Shown in pieces: positions 24,786-33,717 of a stretch of 64,000 bases of DNA. The stretch is from JALYOC01 sp036675345 (lineage in GTDB: Bacteria > Myxococcota > Myxococcia > Myxococcales > Myxococcaceae). The notes beneath the pieces were generated by a model. It did no database searches and was not told where the DNA came from. It was given only the letters and a program-made list of their open reading frames with translations. Location: contig JAKFFE010000047.1 of assembly GCA_036675345.1 (NCBI GenBank), positions 62,001-126,000 of the forward strand. The letters run 5' to 3'. Numbering within the stretch: the stretch's first letter is position 1; every line of letters starts with the position of its first letter. Made by a program: the position numbers and the translations under genes.

Positions 24786-27140
24786 TCAGGGCCCTCCGAC
24801 GATGCTCTCGGTGAAGGGCACGCTGCCCAGCAGGTAGACCCGTCCGTCCACCGGATCCACCCGGACCCCTTCCACCGTGTTGCTGGCATAGGTCCCGTCG
24901 CTGACGTCCCGCCACGTCTCTCCGCGGTCGCTGGACCGCTGAAAGGCGCCACCACGGTTCCCGTAGAGGATTCGCCGGTCGTTCGGATCGGACTGGAACA
25001 GGTCGGAGGCAAACGGTGTTCCCGGCGTGGCCACCCAGGTGGAGGCGCCGTCCTCCAGGCGGAACAGGCCCGCATTCCCACCCGAGAGGATCAGCCCGCC
25101 CGTGGTTCGCAGCATCCCGCGGATGCTGTCCTCGGCGGTGAAGCGCGCCAGCTCGGTCCAGATCCCCCCGGGGGCAGGCGCCCTGAACACCCGCCCCTCG
25201 GCGCTGATCCCGAAGTAGGTGTCGGCGTCGATCTCCACCTCCACCAGGGTCACTCCCGGAGGGAGATCGCCCTGGATGCTGACGAAGGTCTGCCCCCCAT
25301 CGGTGCTGCGGAAGAGCCCACTGGTGGTGGCCACCACCACCGGATTGACCAGCGCCGGGTTGAGGACGTCCTCCTCCACGGTGAGGACACTCCCGCTCAC
25401 TCCGGTAGAGGGGATCCAGCCGGGCGCATCCGGCGCCAGGGTCCGGATTGTGTCGCTGAAGCTGAGGAGCCGGAACCCTGATCCCTCAGGAAACGCCCTC
25501 AGGTCGACCCTGGCCAGGTTCGTTCCCAGCGACGGGCCGTAGGGTTCCCAGCTCTCCGCGCTGCGCGAATACACCTGGCCCCGGTAGGAGTGGGCAAAGA
25601 GCATCCGGGTGGACCCGGTCTGCTGCCGCGCCAGCGCGCGGACCTGGGGAGAGCTGAGTCCGGATCGGTGCTCGTCCCAGACGACGTTGACCACCTGCCG
25701 GGAGTAGACCGCGAAGGGAGTCGCGGCCACCAGGGTGGGGCCGTTGAGGAACTGCAGATCGCGCACCTCGCCGAAGGGCTGCGGCTGTCCTCCCGCGAAA
25801 GCCGAGCAACTGTTGGCGGTGGTGTCCGTGGAGCGGACCACGCTGCCCGGACCCCACCCCCACAGCCGGGAGGGCGAGTCGGGAGCTCCGACCAACGTGG
25901 TGAACAGCTCCGCGCTGCAGGACACCGAGGTGGTGATCGGATCGGTGGGGAAGAGCCGCAGCCCCGACTGATCCCCGACCGCCGCGCGCAGCGCATTGAC
26001 GCTCAGCGCGTAAGGCTCGTGAGGCAGCGCGCGCTCGGTCCAGGTGTCCCCTCCATTGAGGGAGGTATAGAGGGTGGTGCGGGTCACCGCGGCCAGGACA
26101 TTGGCATCGTCGGGCGCGCTGGCGACGCGACGGACCTGCTCCGGGGTGGCGAAGTTGGTGAAGGTGGCCCCGGAGTCCCGGCTGACCAGCAGCCCGCTGG
26201 CGCCGCCGGCCAGGACCCGGCTCCCCTCGGCGTTGAAGGCCACCCCGCCGGTGATCGCAGCGCTGCTGACCGACGAAGAGGTCAAGAACCCGTCGTTGGT
26301 GAGGGCCAGCCCCTGCCCGCTGGCGGAGAGCACCCGCTGCGGATTGCCCGGGTGCACCGCCACCCAGTGGTCAGCGGTGCCCCTCAGGCGCAGGACCCGT
26401 TCCCAGGCGCTGGCCAGATCGTTGGCCCGGTAGAGATCCCCCCCGCTGGTGGCCAGGTAGAGCGGTCCGGGGCTGTTGGGGATCGCCGCCAGGTCCACTC
26501 CGCTGCCCTCCTCCCAGCCCTGGGAGTCTCCCACCCAGGTGAGCGCCAGGAACCCATCGGGAACGGTGGTGCTCAGTCCTCCGGCGCTGACCACCACATC
26601 CAGCGGACCGGGGACGGAGAACGCCGGCAGGGTCCCGGTGATGGAGGTGGCGCTGGAGGAGAGATTGGCCAGAAGCTCTCCTCCGATGGTCACCGTTCCA
26701 CCCGCCAGGTTGTCTCCCACCACCGTCACCGGATAGCCGCCGGAGCGGGCGCCCGAGGCCGGCTGGACCGTGGTCACCCGCGGAGGGTCCACGTAGCGGA
26801 ACCGGGTAGGCAGGGAGACCGTGCCCAGGCTGTTGGAGATCACCAACTCCACCTCCCCCGGAGCATGGGCCGGCGCGGTGAAGATCAGCTGATCGCTTTG
26901 GCGACTGGAGAGGGTGACCGGTCCTCCCAGGGTCACCTCGGTGTCGGCATCAAAGCCGGTCCCGGTGACGGTCACCGTCGTCCCTCCGGCGATGGAGGCC
27001 ACCAGGGGACTGGCCCCGGTGACGCTCAGGGTGCAGTAGCTGGCATAGGCCGGAGTGGCACACAGCACCGAGAGATCCGTCTGCAGGCATCCGGAGAGCA
27101 GCACCGCCAGCGCCGCCGCCGCGATCCTGGCCGCGCTCAA
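24786..27140 (-). CDS. Lipoprotein with two IPT/TIG domains and a BNR-type beta-propeller
   Basis: 784 residues. The signal peptide ends in lipobox LLSGC. Two IPT/TIG immunoglobulin-like domains (about 37-200) show the GGTTVTVTGTGF and SGGYPVTVVGDNL patterns. The rest (about 205-784) is a beta-propeller-like region with repeated SxDxGxTW/F motifs (RDSGATF, NGGDTW, DGGQTF, DRGETW), as in sialidase/BNR and photosynthesis-stability-factor folds. It is likely exposed at the cell surface. Its start overlaps the end of the upstream gene by four bases, so the two form an operon. No enzymatic residues could be named. Confidence 0.8.
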   Translation of the reverse strand: MSAARIAAAALAVLLSGCLQTDLSVLCATPAYASYCTLSVTGASPLVASIAGGTTVTVTGTGFDADTEVTLGGPVTLSSRQSDQLIFTAPAHAPGEVELVISNSLGTVSLPTRFRYVDPPRVTTVQPASGARSGGYPVTVVGDNLAGGTVTIGGELLANLSSSATSITGTLPAFSVPGPLDVVVSAGGLSTTVPDGFLALTWVGDSQGWEEGSGVDLAAIPNSPGPLYLATSGGDLYRANDLASAWERVLRLRGTADHWVAVHPGNPQRVLSASGQGLALTNDGFLTSSSVSSAAITGGVAFNAEGSRVLAGGASGLLVSRDSGATFTNFATPEQVRRVASAPDDANVLAAVTRTTLYTSLNGGDTWTERALPHEPYALSVNALRAAVGDQSGLRLFPTDPITTSVSCSAELFTTLVGAPDSPSRLWGWGPGSVVRSTDTTANSCSAFAGGQPQPFGEVRDLQFLNGPTLVAATPFAVYSRQVVNVVWDEHRSGLSSPQVRALARQQTGSTRMLFAHSYRGQVYSRSAESWEPYGPSLGTNLARVDLRAFPEGSGFRLLSFSDTIRTLAPDAPGWIPSTGVSGSVLTVEEDVLNPALVNPVVVATTSGLFRSTDGGQTFVSIQGDLPPGVTLVEVEIDADTYFGISAEGRVFRAPAPGGIWTELARFTAEDSIRGMLRTTGGLILSGGNAGLFRLEDGASTWVATPGTPFASDLFQSDPNDRRILYGNRGGAFQRSSDRGETWRDVSDGTYASNTVEGVRVDPVDGRVYLLGSVPFTESIVGGP

Positions 27141-28087
27141 GGAAGCACCCAGGAGAAGGACACCGTCGCGCTCCGGGAGGAGAGGGCCAGCCGGGGCTGG
27201 GCCAGCAACGCCCAGGTCGCTCCGCCGCCGCCAATCACCACTCCCGCACCCACCAGGATCGCCGAGAGGGTCTGCTGTCCCTGCACCTTCCCCACCTCCG
27301 TCACCAGCCCGGTGCGGTCGCGGATCTCCGCATCTCCCTCCAGGATTTCACCGTGACGCTGCGCCGCCAGCGCGAACACCACCCCGCCGGCGATCGCCGA
27401 GACCGCGCCTGCTCCGGCCACCAGCCACCCCGGATGGAAGGAAGGTCCCGGCGAGGCCCCTGGATCCGGGGGCGGTTGGAGCGCCGCGGGAGGCGCCGGT
27501 TCCGCCACCCGGGTGGGCGCCGGCGGCTTCTTCACCGCGGGGGTGTCCTGGACCGGCGTCGGCGAGGCGCGTTGCTGGGCGCCTGCTCTCAACGCGGAGG
27601 TGATCCGCTTTCCGCTCTCGCGGGAGAAGCGGTCCAGGAAGTCATACAGCCCGTCCTCGTCGCCGGCGCGGTGGGAGGCGCTGGCCACCGTCCGCCCATC
27701 CTGCGCACCCACCACGGTGAGGGTCACCACGAACGCCCCTCGCGGGCTGCGGTTGAGCGACCCGGTGATCAGGCCATCCACCCCCAGCGCCCCGGCCAGT
27801 TCGGCCAGACAGGCCTGGGAGCTGTCGCCGCAGCCCAGCAGCTGGCGCTGGCTCTCGAAGCCCAGCACCGCGGAGATCTGGCTCTTGGTGGTCACGTCCA
27901 GCCCCTGGGCGCGGAGCTGATCGGCGAAGAACTCCACGTAGGCGTCGCCCCGCTTCTCGTCGAGTCCAACGTACGTGAGCCCGGGGGCGGCCAACTTCAC
28001 CGGCCCGGCGGCCAGCACCATCCACATCAAGGGGACAAGGATCATGAAGGGCGCCGATGCTAGCGCGAGGGTCGAAAACTTGGCCAT
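27137..28087 (-). CDS. Exported hypothetical protein with C-terminal membrane helices
   Basis: 316 residues, not assigned to a family. A hydrophobic N-terminus (about 5-30) is followed by a globular region (about 35-160): YVGLDEKRGDAYVEFFADQL, then ITGSLNRSPRGAFVVTLTVVGAQDG. This resembles the TolB/CsgG-like 'which kinase or assay value' regions seen in many myxobacterial proteins that build a score from a parameter list. A Pro/Ala linker and two hydrophobic segments (about 220-242 and 280-300) follow. It is coupled to the downstream propeller lipoprotein. Several in-frame ATGs (28087, 28045, 28027) are possible and none has a good ribosome site. Confidence 0.65.
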   Translation of the reverse strand: MAKFSTLALASAPFMILVPLMWMVLAAGPVKLAAPGLTYVGLDEKRGDAYVEFFADQLRAQGLDVTTKSQISAVLGFESQRQLLGCGDSSQACLAELAGALGVDGLITGSLNRSPRGAFVVTLTVVGAQDGRTVASASHRAGDEDGLYDFLDRFSRESGKRITSALRAGAQQRASPTPVQDTPAVKKPPAPTRVAEPAPPAALQPPPDPGASPGPSFHPGWLVAGAGAVSAIAGGVVFALAAQRHGEILEGDAEIRDRTGLVTEVGKVQGQQTLSAILVGAGVVIGGGGATWALLAQPRLALSSRSATVSFSWVLP

Positions 28088-28236
28088 CTCCCACCGAGCA
28101 GAACCTGCTCAGGCCGCGCAGAAACGGCGCGAATTCCGCCTCCGGCCGCGTTGGACCGACCCGGGGCAGCGCCCGGTTCTCGGGGCACCGCCGCCCACCT
28201 TGCCCCGGCGGTCTCCCCCTTGCATCGCGCCCGCGC

Positions 28237-30015
28237 ATGAAGCAAAGGCGGCACGTGGCGAAGACCTGGATTCGTTGTTGTGGGTGGCTGATCGGCCTGG
28301 CGCTGGGATGTGGCGGACCTCCGGAACTGGCCTTCTCCGGCCCGGAGGCGGTGACTGTCTTTGCCGGCGGAACGGTGCAGCTGGCGGTGCGGCTGGGCTG
28401 GGAGGGCTCGCCGCGGCCGCTGACCCTGGCGGGCACCGCCGCCCCGGGGCTCTCGGTGACGCCGGTTGAGGTTCCCGCGGGCCCCCCCCAGGCCACGCTG
28501 ACCCTGACCGCGGACAGCGATGCCGAACCCGGCCAGCTGGTGCTGCACGCCGCCGGCGAAGAGGTGGAGGAGCAGCTGACTGTCCCGGTCCAGGTGGCCC
28601 GGGCGCGGGTGATCAGCGCCCCCTCCTCCCCGCTGCTTCGCGGCGCCACCGTGCCGGTGGTGGTCGAGTTCTCCGGGGGCACTCCCACCTTCGAACAGGT
28701 GGTGTCCGCGGAGCCGGTGGCCGGCGTGGAAGGTCAGTGGAAGGTGGTGCTGGCGATCCCCGCCGACGCCGCCCCCGGCGAGCAGGCGCTAAGCTTCCGG
28801 GTGCGGTGCGGCGATGCAGAGCAGACGCTGCAGAGCCCCCTCGCGATCACCGACACCGTCCGGCTCACCGCCCGCGAATCCCTGGGCGGCCCGGTGGCCG
28901 GACACGCGGTCTGGCTGAACAGCACCGGCCCGGTCGTCACCGACGCCGAGGGCCGCGCCAGCTTCTCCGGGGTGGCGGCGCCGTACCGGCTGACCAGCAA
29001 GGCTTCGCCGGACGCCACCTCCGCCCAGGTCTACGAGGGCGCCACCCTCGCCGCGCCGGTGCTGCGCCTCTCCTCTCCCACCGTGCTGCCCGCCCGTAGC
29101 CTCCCGGTCTCGGTGAGGCTGGTGGATCCCGCGACCGGTGAGCTGCTCTCCGGCCACCAGTACGCCTCGGTGCACGCGATGGTGGAGGGGATGGAGCTGA
29201 CGGACATGGTCTATCTGGGTCCGTCCGCGGAGAAGCAAGACACCCTGGACTGGAACGGCCCCGCCTCCCTGCGCACCCGGCTGCGTGCAGTGGCCCGCCT
29301 GGACGGCAAGCTGGTGCGGATGTCCGAGCAAGCCCAGACCCTGGTGGACGGCGCCCCGGAGGAGTACCTCCCGTTCCAGATGCACCCCACCACCCATGGA
29401 TCGATCCACACCGAGGTGGTGCTGCCCCCGGGCTTCTCGATCAACGGGCGGGTGCTCTACGGCATCTTCTCCGGGAACGAGTTCGACCAGCTGCTGCTGC
29501 AGCAGGACAACGCGCCGGTGACCCACGGGGAGATGACCGGTGCCATCCTCCGGGACGATCTGCGCCACAGCCTGCAGCTGCGGGCCTCCAACCTCGCCGG
29601 CGATCACCTGATTGCGATGGAGCAGGGGCTGGCGATCGGAGACACCCTCCGGCTCACCCTCGCTGGCCCCCCGGCGCTGCAGGGGGTGACGGGGCAGATC
29701 AACGACGCCACCGTCTACCCGCTCTCCGGTGCCAGCTGGCCGGTGTACAGCGTGGGCCTCACCGTGGGCGAGCCGGGACTGCTGCGCACCGAGACTCTCT
29801 ACACCTCCCGCTCCGCCCCTCAACGCCCGGGCGTCGTCTCCTTCCAGAGCGGGGCCCCCGGCACCCTCCGGATCTGCGGCTCCTCCTTCGTCGGTTCGGT
29901 CGACGAGCTCCTCGACGGATCCCCGGGTGGGTTTACCGGCACCAACCACCCCGCCTACCCGGGAGCGCTCGGCTGCGCCACGCCAAGAGACGTGACCTAC
30001 ACCGCGGGCCCCTGA
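28237..30015 (+). CDS. Large lipoprotein of unknown function
   Basis: 592 residues. The signal peptide MKQRRHVAKTW... ends in lipobox LALGCGG. The body is beta-rich with immunoglobulin-like segments (VTVFAGGTVQLAVRL, ATVPVVVEFSGG, a carboxypeptidase-regulatory-like GGPVAGHAVWLNSTGPVVTDAEGRASF-type stretch). It is likely a surface or outer-membrane protein. I chose ATG 28237 because it gives a proper lipoprotein signal; the frame is open 180 bases upstream, but that part is Arg/Pro-rich. Divergent from the 27137-28087 gene across 149 bases that must hold both promoters. No motif allows a function call. Confidence 0.72.
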   Translation: MKQRRHVAKTWIRCCGWLIGLALGCGGPPELAFSGPEAVTVFAGGTVQLAVRLGWEGSPRPLTLAGTAAPGLSVTPVEVPAGPPQATLTLTADSDAEPGQLVLHAAGEEVEEQLTVPVQVARARVISAPSSPLLRGATVPVVVEFSGGTPTFEQVVSAEPVAGVEGQWKVVLAIPADAAPGEQALSFRVRCGDAEQTLQSPLAITDTVRLTARESLGGPVAGHAVWLNSTGPVVTDAEGRASFSGVAAPYRLTSKASPDATSAQVYEGATLAAPVLRLSSPTVLPARSLPVSVRLVDPATGELLSGHQYASVHAMVEGMELTDMVYLGPSAEKQDTLDWNGPASLRTRLRAVARLDGKLVRMSEQAQTLVDGAPEEYLPFQMHPTTHGSIHTEVVLPPGFSINGRVLYGIFSGNEFDQLLLQQDNAPVTHGEMTGAILRDDLRHSLQLRASNLAGDHLIAMEQGLAIGDTLRLTLAGPPALQGVTGQINDATVYPLSGASWPVYSVGLTVGEPGLLRTETLYTSRSAPQRPGVVSFQSGAPGTLRICGSSFVGSVDELLDGSPGGFTGTNHPAYPGALGCATPRDVTYTAGP

Positions 30016-30078
30016 GCCAGCCGCCCGCCTGGGAGCAAACCGGAGACCGGGCAGCTGCGTTCCGGATGACCCAGGAAC

Positions 30079-31293
30079 TCAGGTGGTGGCCACCGCCAGC
30101 GTCTTGCGCCGGGCCCGGCGGATCCGCTCTACCCACTGCCCGGGCAACAGCCGCTTCCCCAGATTCCGGGTCTGGCGGGCGAAGTTCTCGTAGCGATCCA
30201 GGAGCGCGCCGCGGCCTCCCACCGGGACGATCCGCAGCGCCACCGTCTTGCGCAGCTGGGTGGTCCAGTCGGACTTGTAGGTCTCGGTCCCGCGCAGGAA
30301 GTCGTACTCGGTCAGCCCCTGCTCCAGCGCGTCCTTGAAGGTCTCGCCCACCAGCACCAGGCCCACGCTCTTGCTGCGCCACTCCGGGTCGTAGCCGGCC
30401 TGGAAGTAGATGAACGAGCCGCGGTGGACGATCCCGTAGACCGAGGCCACCGCCTGCTCCCCCACCCACATCGTGTACAGCCGGGCCCGTCCGTTCTCCG
30501 CCAGGTACCCGGTGGCGTCGCGGTGGAAGGCCTCCACCCCGCTCCCCTTGATCCCCGAGGAGCCGCCGTCTCCCTGCCAGCGCAGCGCGTGCAGCCGGAA
30601 GAACTCGGACATCGGCCGGGCCAGCTCGCCGGCGGCCTCGGTCTTCTCGATCCGGTAGCCGGGCTGCTTCTCCAGCCACTTCTTGCGCCGCAGGTAGTTG
30701 TCCCGCCGGCCGGTGCGCCGCAAGAAGGCGTCCCACTGCTCACCGGGGGCGAACCTCTCGTACGGACAATCCCAGCGGTCGGTCTGCTCCACCTTGGCCC
30801 CCCAGGGGGCAAACGCCTCGGAGAAGATCTTCACCGTCACCGAGTCCGAGGCCAGGTCCACCAGATCGATCAGATCCCACTCCCGGCCCCGCTCGCGCAG
30901 CGCGGCCACGAAGGTCCGGGCCAGCTCCTCCTCCTGGCCGGTCTCGGCGATCAGATCCAGGTAGTCGGCCCCGACGTGGTTCTCCCCCAGGAAGGACAGC
31001 CGCCGGACCGGACGGCCCAGCACCGATTTCTCCTCCACGCACAGCGGCATCAAGCCCACCAGGCGCCCCTCGCGGTTGCGCGCGGTGAGGATCATCAGCT
31101 TCCGGTCCGGGCCAATCCGCCGGTACCAGGGATACAACCAGTCCCAGCTGTTGAAGATCCCCGCCTGGCTCCGGCCCAGCAGGGCCTCCCACTCTCCGCG
31201 GAGCTGGGCGAAGGCGGCGCCATCACCGACCACCTTCACCTCGGTCCAACGGGAGACCTGCGGCGAACCTTCCAGCTCATCTTTCCGAATCAC
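30079..31293 (-). CDS. exoI: GNAT/FemAB-like N-acyltransferase (ExoI position)
   Basis: 404 residues of the Acetyltransf_6 (CelD/BcsL-like) GNAT group: GIFNSWDWLYPWYRRIG near residue 45, then VASVYGIVHRGSFIYFQAGYDPEWRSKSVGLVL (acetyl-CoA fold region) and YDFLRGTETYKSDW near 330. Such proteins add acyl or aminoacyl groups to amino sugars. It is the last gene of the nine-gene cluster, and its place and type match M. xanthus ExoI. A 104-base gap separates it from exoH. The symbol is by gene order plus domain. No terminator of standard form was found downstream. Confidence 0.78.
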   Translation of the reverse strand: MIRKDELEGSPQVSRWTEVKVVGDGAAFAQLRGEWEALLGRSQAGIFNSWDWLYPWYRRIGPDRKLMILTARNREGRLVGLMPLCVEEKSVLGRPVRRLSFLGENHVGADYLDLIAETGQEEELARTFVAALRERGREWDLIDLVDLASDSVTVKIFSEAFAPWGAKVEQTDRWDCPYERFAPGEQWDAFLRRTGRRDNYLRRKKWLEKQPGYRIEKTEAAGELARPMSEFFRLHALRWQGDGGSSGIKGSGVEAFHRDATGYLAENGRARLYTMWVGEQAVASVYGIVHRGSFIYFQAGYDPEWRSKSVGLVLVGETFKDALEQGLTEYDFLRGTETYKSDWTTQLRKTVALRIVPVGGRGALLDRYENFARQTRNLGKRLLPGQWVERIRRARRKTLAVATT

Positions 31294-31397
31294 GCCCCTA
31301 CCCCTTTTCCCCGTGCCTGTTCGCGCGGCCTGCCCCCGAGACCGGCCCGGAGGCGGCCGCGCGTGCCACCCACCCTGCTCATCCCCGCCCGCGTCGG

Positions 31398-32564
31398 CTA
31401 CTTGCGCTTCGCCGCCATCAAGGCCCGGCGGGTGTGCTGGGCGATCTTGTCCATCATCTCCGGCGTCAGATCCTGGTGGTTCGGGATCTCCAGCACCGTC
31501 CGGCGCAGCTCCGCCACCTCCGGGAACTGGCTGCCGTCGCAGCTGGGATGGAAGTACCGCCAGAAGTCGATGGTCTCGATCCCCACCGCGTCCAGCGAGG
31601 CGCGGATCGGCGCCTTGTCCTCCACGATCAGCGGGTAGAACAGCGGACAGGCCCCGGCGGGCAGCTCATTGAACAGCGGCGGAGAGACGTCCCGCAGCGC
31701 GTTGAGCAGGTAGAAGTAGTTGCGCCGGCGCTTCTCCACGATCGCCTGCATGTCCTGGGTCAGCGCCAGCCGCTTGGTCAGCGGGGAGATCCCCAGGTCC
31801 ACGTGATCGCGGTTGAAGTGCTGGGTCCCGGTGGCCACCCGCTCCACCTTGGCCGCGCGCACCGTCCGGGTCCCCACCGAGCGGATGGTGTTGCGCACCC
31901 ACCGGCCCACCCCGCCCCCGCGCAGCTCCACGTTCTGCAACAGGGAGTTGACGGTGTGGGTGAAGGTCGAGGCCAGCGGCGCCGCCGGCAGCTCCGGGAG
32001 GCTGTACTGCTTGTTGCCGTTGATCACCAGCGCCCCTCCGTTGGGCACCGGCAGGGTCTTGTAGAGACAGAAGTAGGAGACATCCCCGGTCGAGCCCACC
32101 GGGGTGGTGCCGTCCGCCGCCAGCAGCGACAGCGCGCAGTCCTCCAGAAGCATCAGCCCGTGCTTGTCCGCCAGCGCCCGCATCTCGGCGGCCGGACCGG
32201 CGAACCCGGCGTAGTGGATCAGGTACAGGGCCTTGGTCTTGGAGGTGATCTTCTTCTCCACGTCCTCCAGGTCCACGTCCCACTTCTTCCCCACCCGGTA
32301 GAACTTGGGGATCGCCCCGGCGTCGATCAGCGCCTCCAGCTCCACCCCGTGGTGGTAGGCGGGGACCAGGATCTCCGCCCCCTCCAGGCCCAGCATCTTC
32401 ACCGACAGCCAGACCGCGTTGCGGCAGAAATAGAAGTAGCGCACCGAGGGCGAGGCAAACGGCAGGAACGCCGTCTGGTTGGTCCTCTGGATCATCATCT
32501 CCGGCCACAGCGTGGGCAGCGCCGGAACGAACATCCGCTGCGAATCCATGTTCACTTCTTCCAT
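31398..32564 (-). CDS. exoH: DegT/DnrJ/EryC1-type PLP aminotransferase (ExoH)
   Basis: 388 residues. The fold-type I pattern of sugar aminotransferases is visible: EILVPAYHHGVELEAL, VYLIHYAGFAG-type strand, LLEDCALSLLA (PLP-contacting Asp) and SYFCLYKTLPVPNGG, where the Lys of LYKTLPVPNG is the likely Schiff-base residue. It probably aminates a sugar nucleotide or a linked acceptor for the coat polysaccharide. I chose ATG 32564 because GAGAGGTG lies eight bases upstream; ATG 32549 is an alternative. The start overlaps the exoG stop by 13 bases, so the two are coupled. Confidence 0.82.
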   Translation of the reverse strand: MEEVNMDSQRMFVPALPTLWPEMMIQRTNQTAFLPFASPSVRYFYFCRNAVWLSVKMLGLEGAEILVPAYHHGVELEALIDAGAIPKFYRVGKKWDVDLEDVEKKITSKTKALYLIHYAGFAGPAAEMRALADKHGLMLLEDCALSLLAADGTTPVGSTGDVSYFCLYKTLPVPNGGALVINGNKQYSLPELPAAPLASTFTHTVNSLLQNVELRGGGVGRWVRNTIRSVGTRTVRAAKVERVATGTQHFNRDHVDLGISPLTKRLALTQDMQAIVEKRRRNYFYLLNALRDVSPPLFNELPAGACPLFYPLIVEDKAPIRASLDAVGIETIDFWRYFHPSCDGSQFPEVAELRRTVLEIPNHQDLTPEMMDKIAQHTRRALMAAKRK

Positions 32565-33670
32565 GACGCCATCACCTCTCGGGCCGCGGGGACCCACTTG
32601 AACTTCGCTGAACACAGCGCCCGGCCCAGCCGGTCATTGCGAAAGACGAACAGCCAGGTGTGCATCCGGACCCGATCCGTCCAGTCCCGCTTCCAGATCA
32701 TGTCCGGTCCCAGGAAGTCGAACTCGCGCAGGTTCTTTTGCACACACTCCTTGAGCACCTCCTCCATCAGCAGCTGGCCGGGGCTGCACTCGCGCAGCGC
32801 CTCGTCGTAGCCAGGCTTGAGCAGGAAGTAGCGCTGGTCGTAGGTCAGCCCGTAGTGGAAGCCCACCGCCCGGCCATCCACCCGCATGAAGTACAGGGTG
32901 AGGTTCCCCTGGTAGGCCTGGGTGCGCGCCAGCTCGGAGTAGAAACCGCGGGTGGCCTTGTCCAGGGCGATCGCCGTCCCCTGCTGTCCCTTCCAGCCGG
33001 ACGCCTCCAGCGCGTAGCCCTCGTCCAGCCGCGCCTCCAGGTCCTTGCCGGACTCCACCCGCTCCAAGGTGACCTGGCCCTTCTCCTCCAGCTTCTTGCG
33101 ACGCCGGCGGACGTTGGCCTTGAACTTGGTCTGCAGCGTCCCCTGCTGCTCCTCCCAGCTGGCCTTCAGCGGCACGTAGGGGGATTGGATCGACGCGTAG
33201 GTCCCGGTGGGGAAGCCGGCCTGTTTGGCCTGCTCCAGCAGCCCCAGTGCCTTGCCCCCTTCGGGGACGTCGATGATCCGCAGCAGGTCCCAGCTCCTGT
33301 CCGCGGCCAGGTGGCCGAAGATCGCCGCCGAGGCGGCCTCCCCGTCGTCCGCCACCAGGTCGAAGCGACAGGAGTGGACGTTGGCGGTGGACACCAGCTG
33401 CCGCACCGGCACCCCGTACAGATAGGTGCGCTCCTCCATCAGCGGCAGGGCGGCGGTCAGCCGGCCTTCCCCGTCCCGGGCGATCAGCACCCGCAGCCGG
33501 GCCTGGGGAGCGAAGTTGTCGATCCACACCCGGATGAACTCGTGCCGGTAGAAGGGCTCGTTGCCGGCCCGCACCACCAGCGCATTCCACTCCCCTTCCA
33601 GTGCCACGAAGGAGGCGCGATCGTTGATCTCCCGCACCTCCAGGCCCGGCGACAGCTTCAGCGCTTCCAT
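32552..33670 (-). CDS. exoG: GNAT/FemAB-like N-acyltransferase (ExoG)
   Basis: 372 residues, a second Acetyltransf_6 member related in layout to the 30079-31293 protein. Recognisable parts are YRHEFIRVWIDNFAP, the basic stretch KANVRRRRKKLEEKG near 190, VGFHYGLTYDQRYFLLKPGYDEAL and FDFLGPDMIWKRDW. In M. xanthus ExoG and ExoI are the two predicted acyltransferases that modify the spore-coat polymer. The start ATG is 47 bases after the exoF stop with AGGAGAG just upstream. Overlap with exoH shows tight coupling. Confidence 0.82.
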   Translation of the reverse strand: MEALKLSPGLEVREINDRASFVALEGEWNALVVRAGNEPFYRHEFIRVWIDNFAPQARLRVLIARDGEGRLTAALPLMEERTYLYGVPVRQLVSTANVHSCRFDLVADDGEAASAAIFGHLAADRSWDLLRIIDVPEGGKALGLLEQAKQAGFPTGTYASIQSPYVPLKASWEEQQGTLQTKFKANVRRRRKKLEEKGQVTLERVESGKDLEARLDEGYALEASGWKGQQGTAIALDKATRGFYSELARTQAYQGNLTLYFMRVDGRAVGFHYGLTYDQRYFLLKPGYDEALRECSPGQLLMEEVLKECVQKNLREFDFLGPDMIWKRDWTDRVRMHTWLFVFRNDRLGRALCSAKFKWVPAAREVMASWKK

Positions 33671-33717
33671 TGCTCTCCTCCGGGGCCGCAGCGGGCCCTC
33701 GGGAAATCCAAGTGGGT

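Noticed and set aside
31352..31368. TGGCACGCGCGGCCGCC on the minus strand between exoH and exoI, like a sigma54 site
   Set aside because: The GG and GC pairs are 13 rather than 12 bases apart and no TTGC is present.
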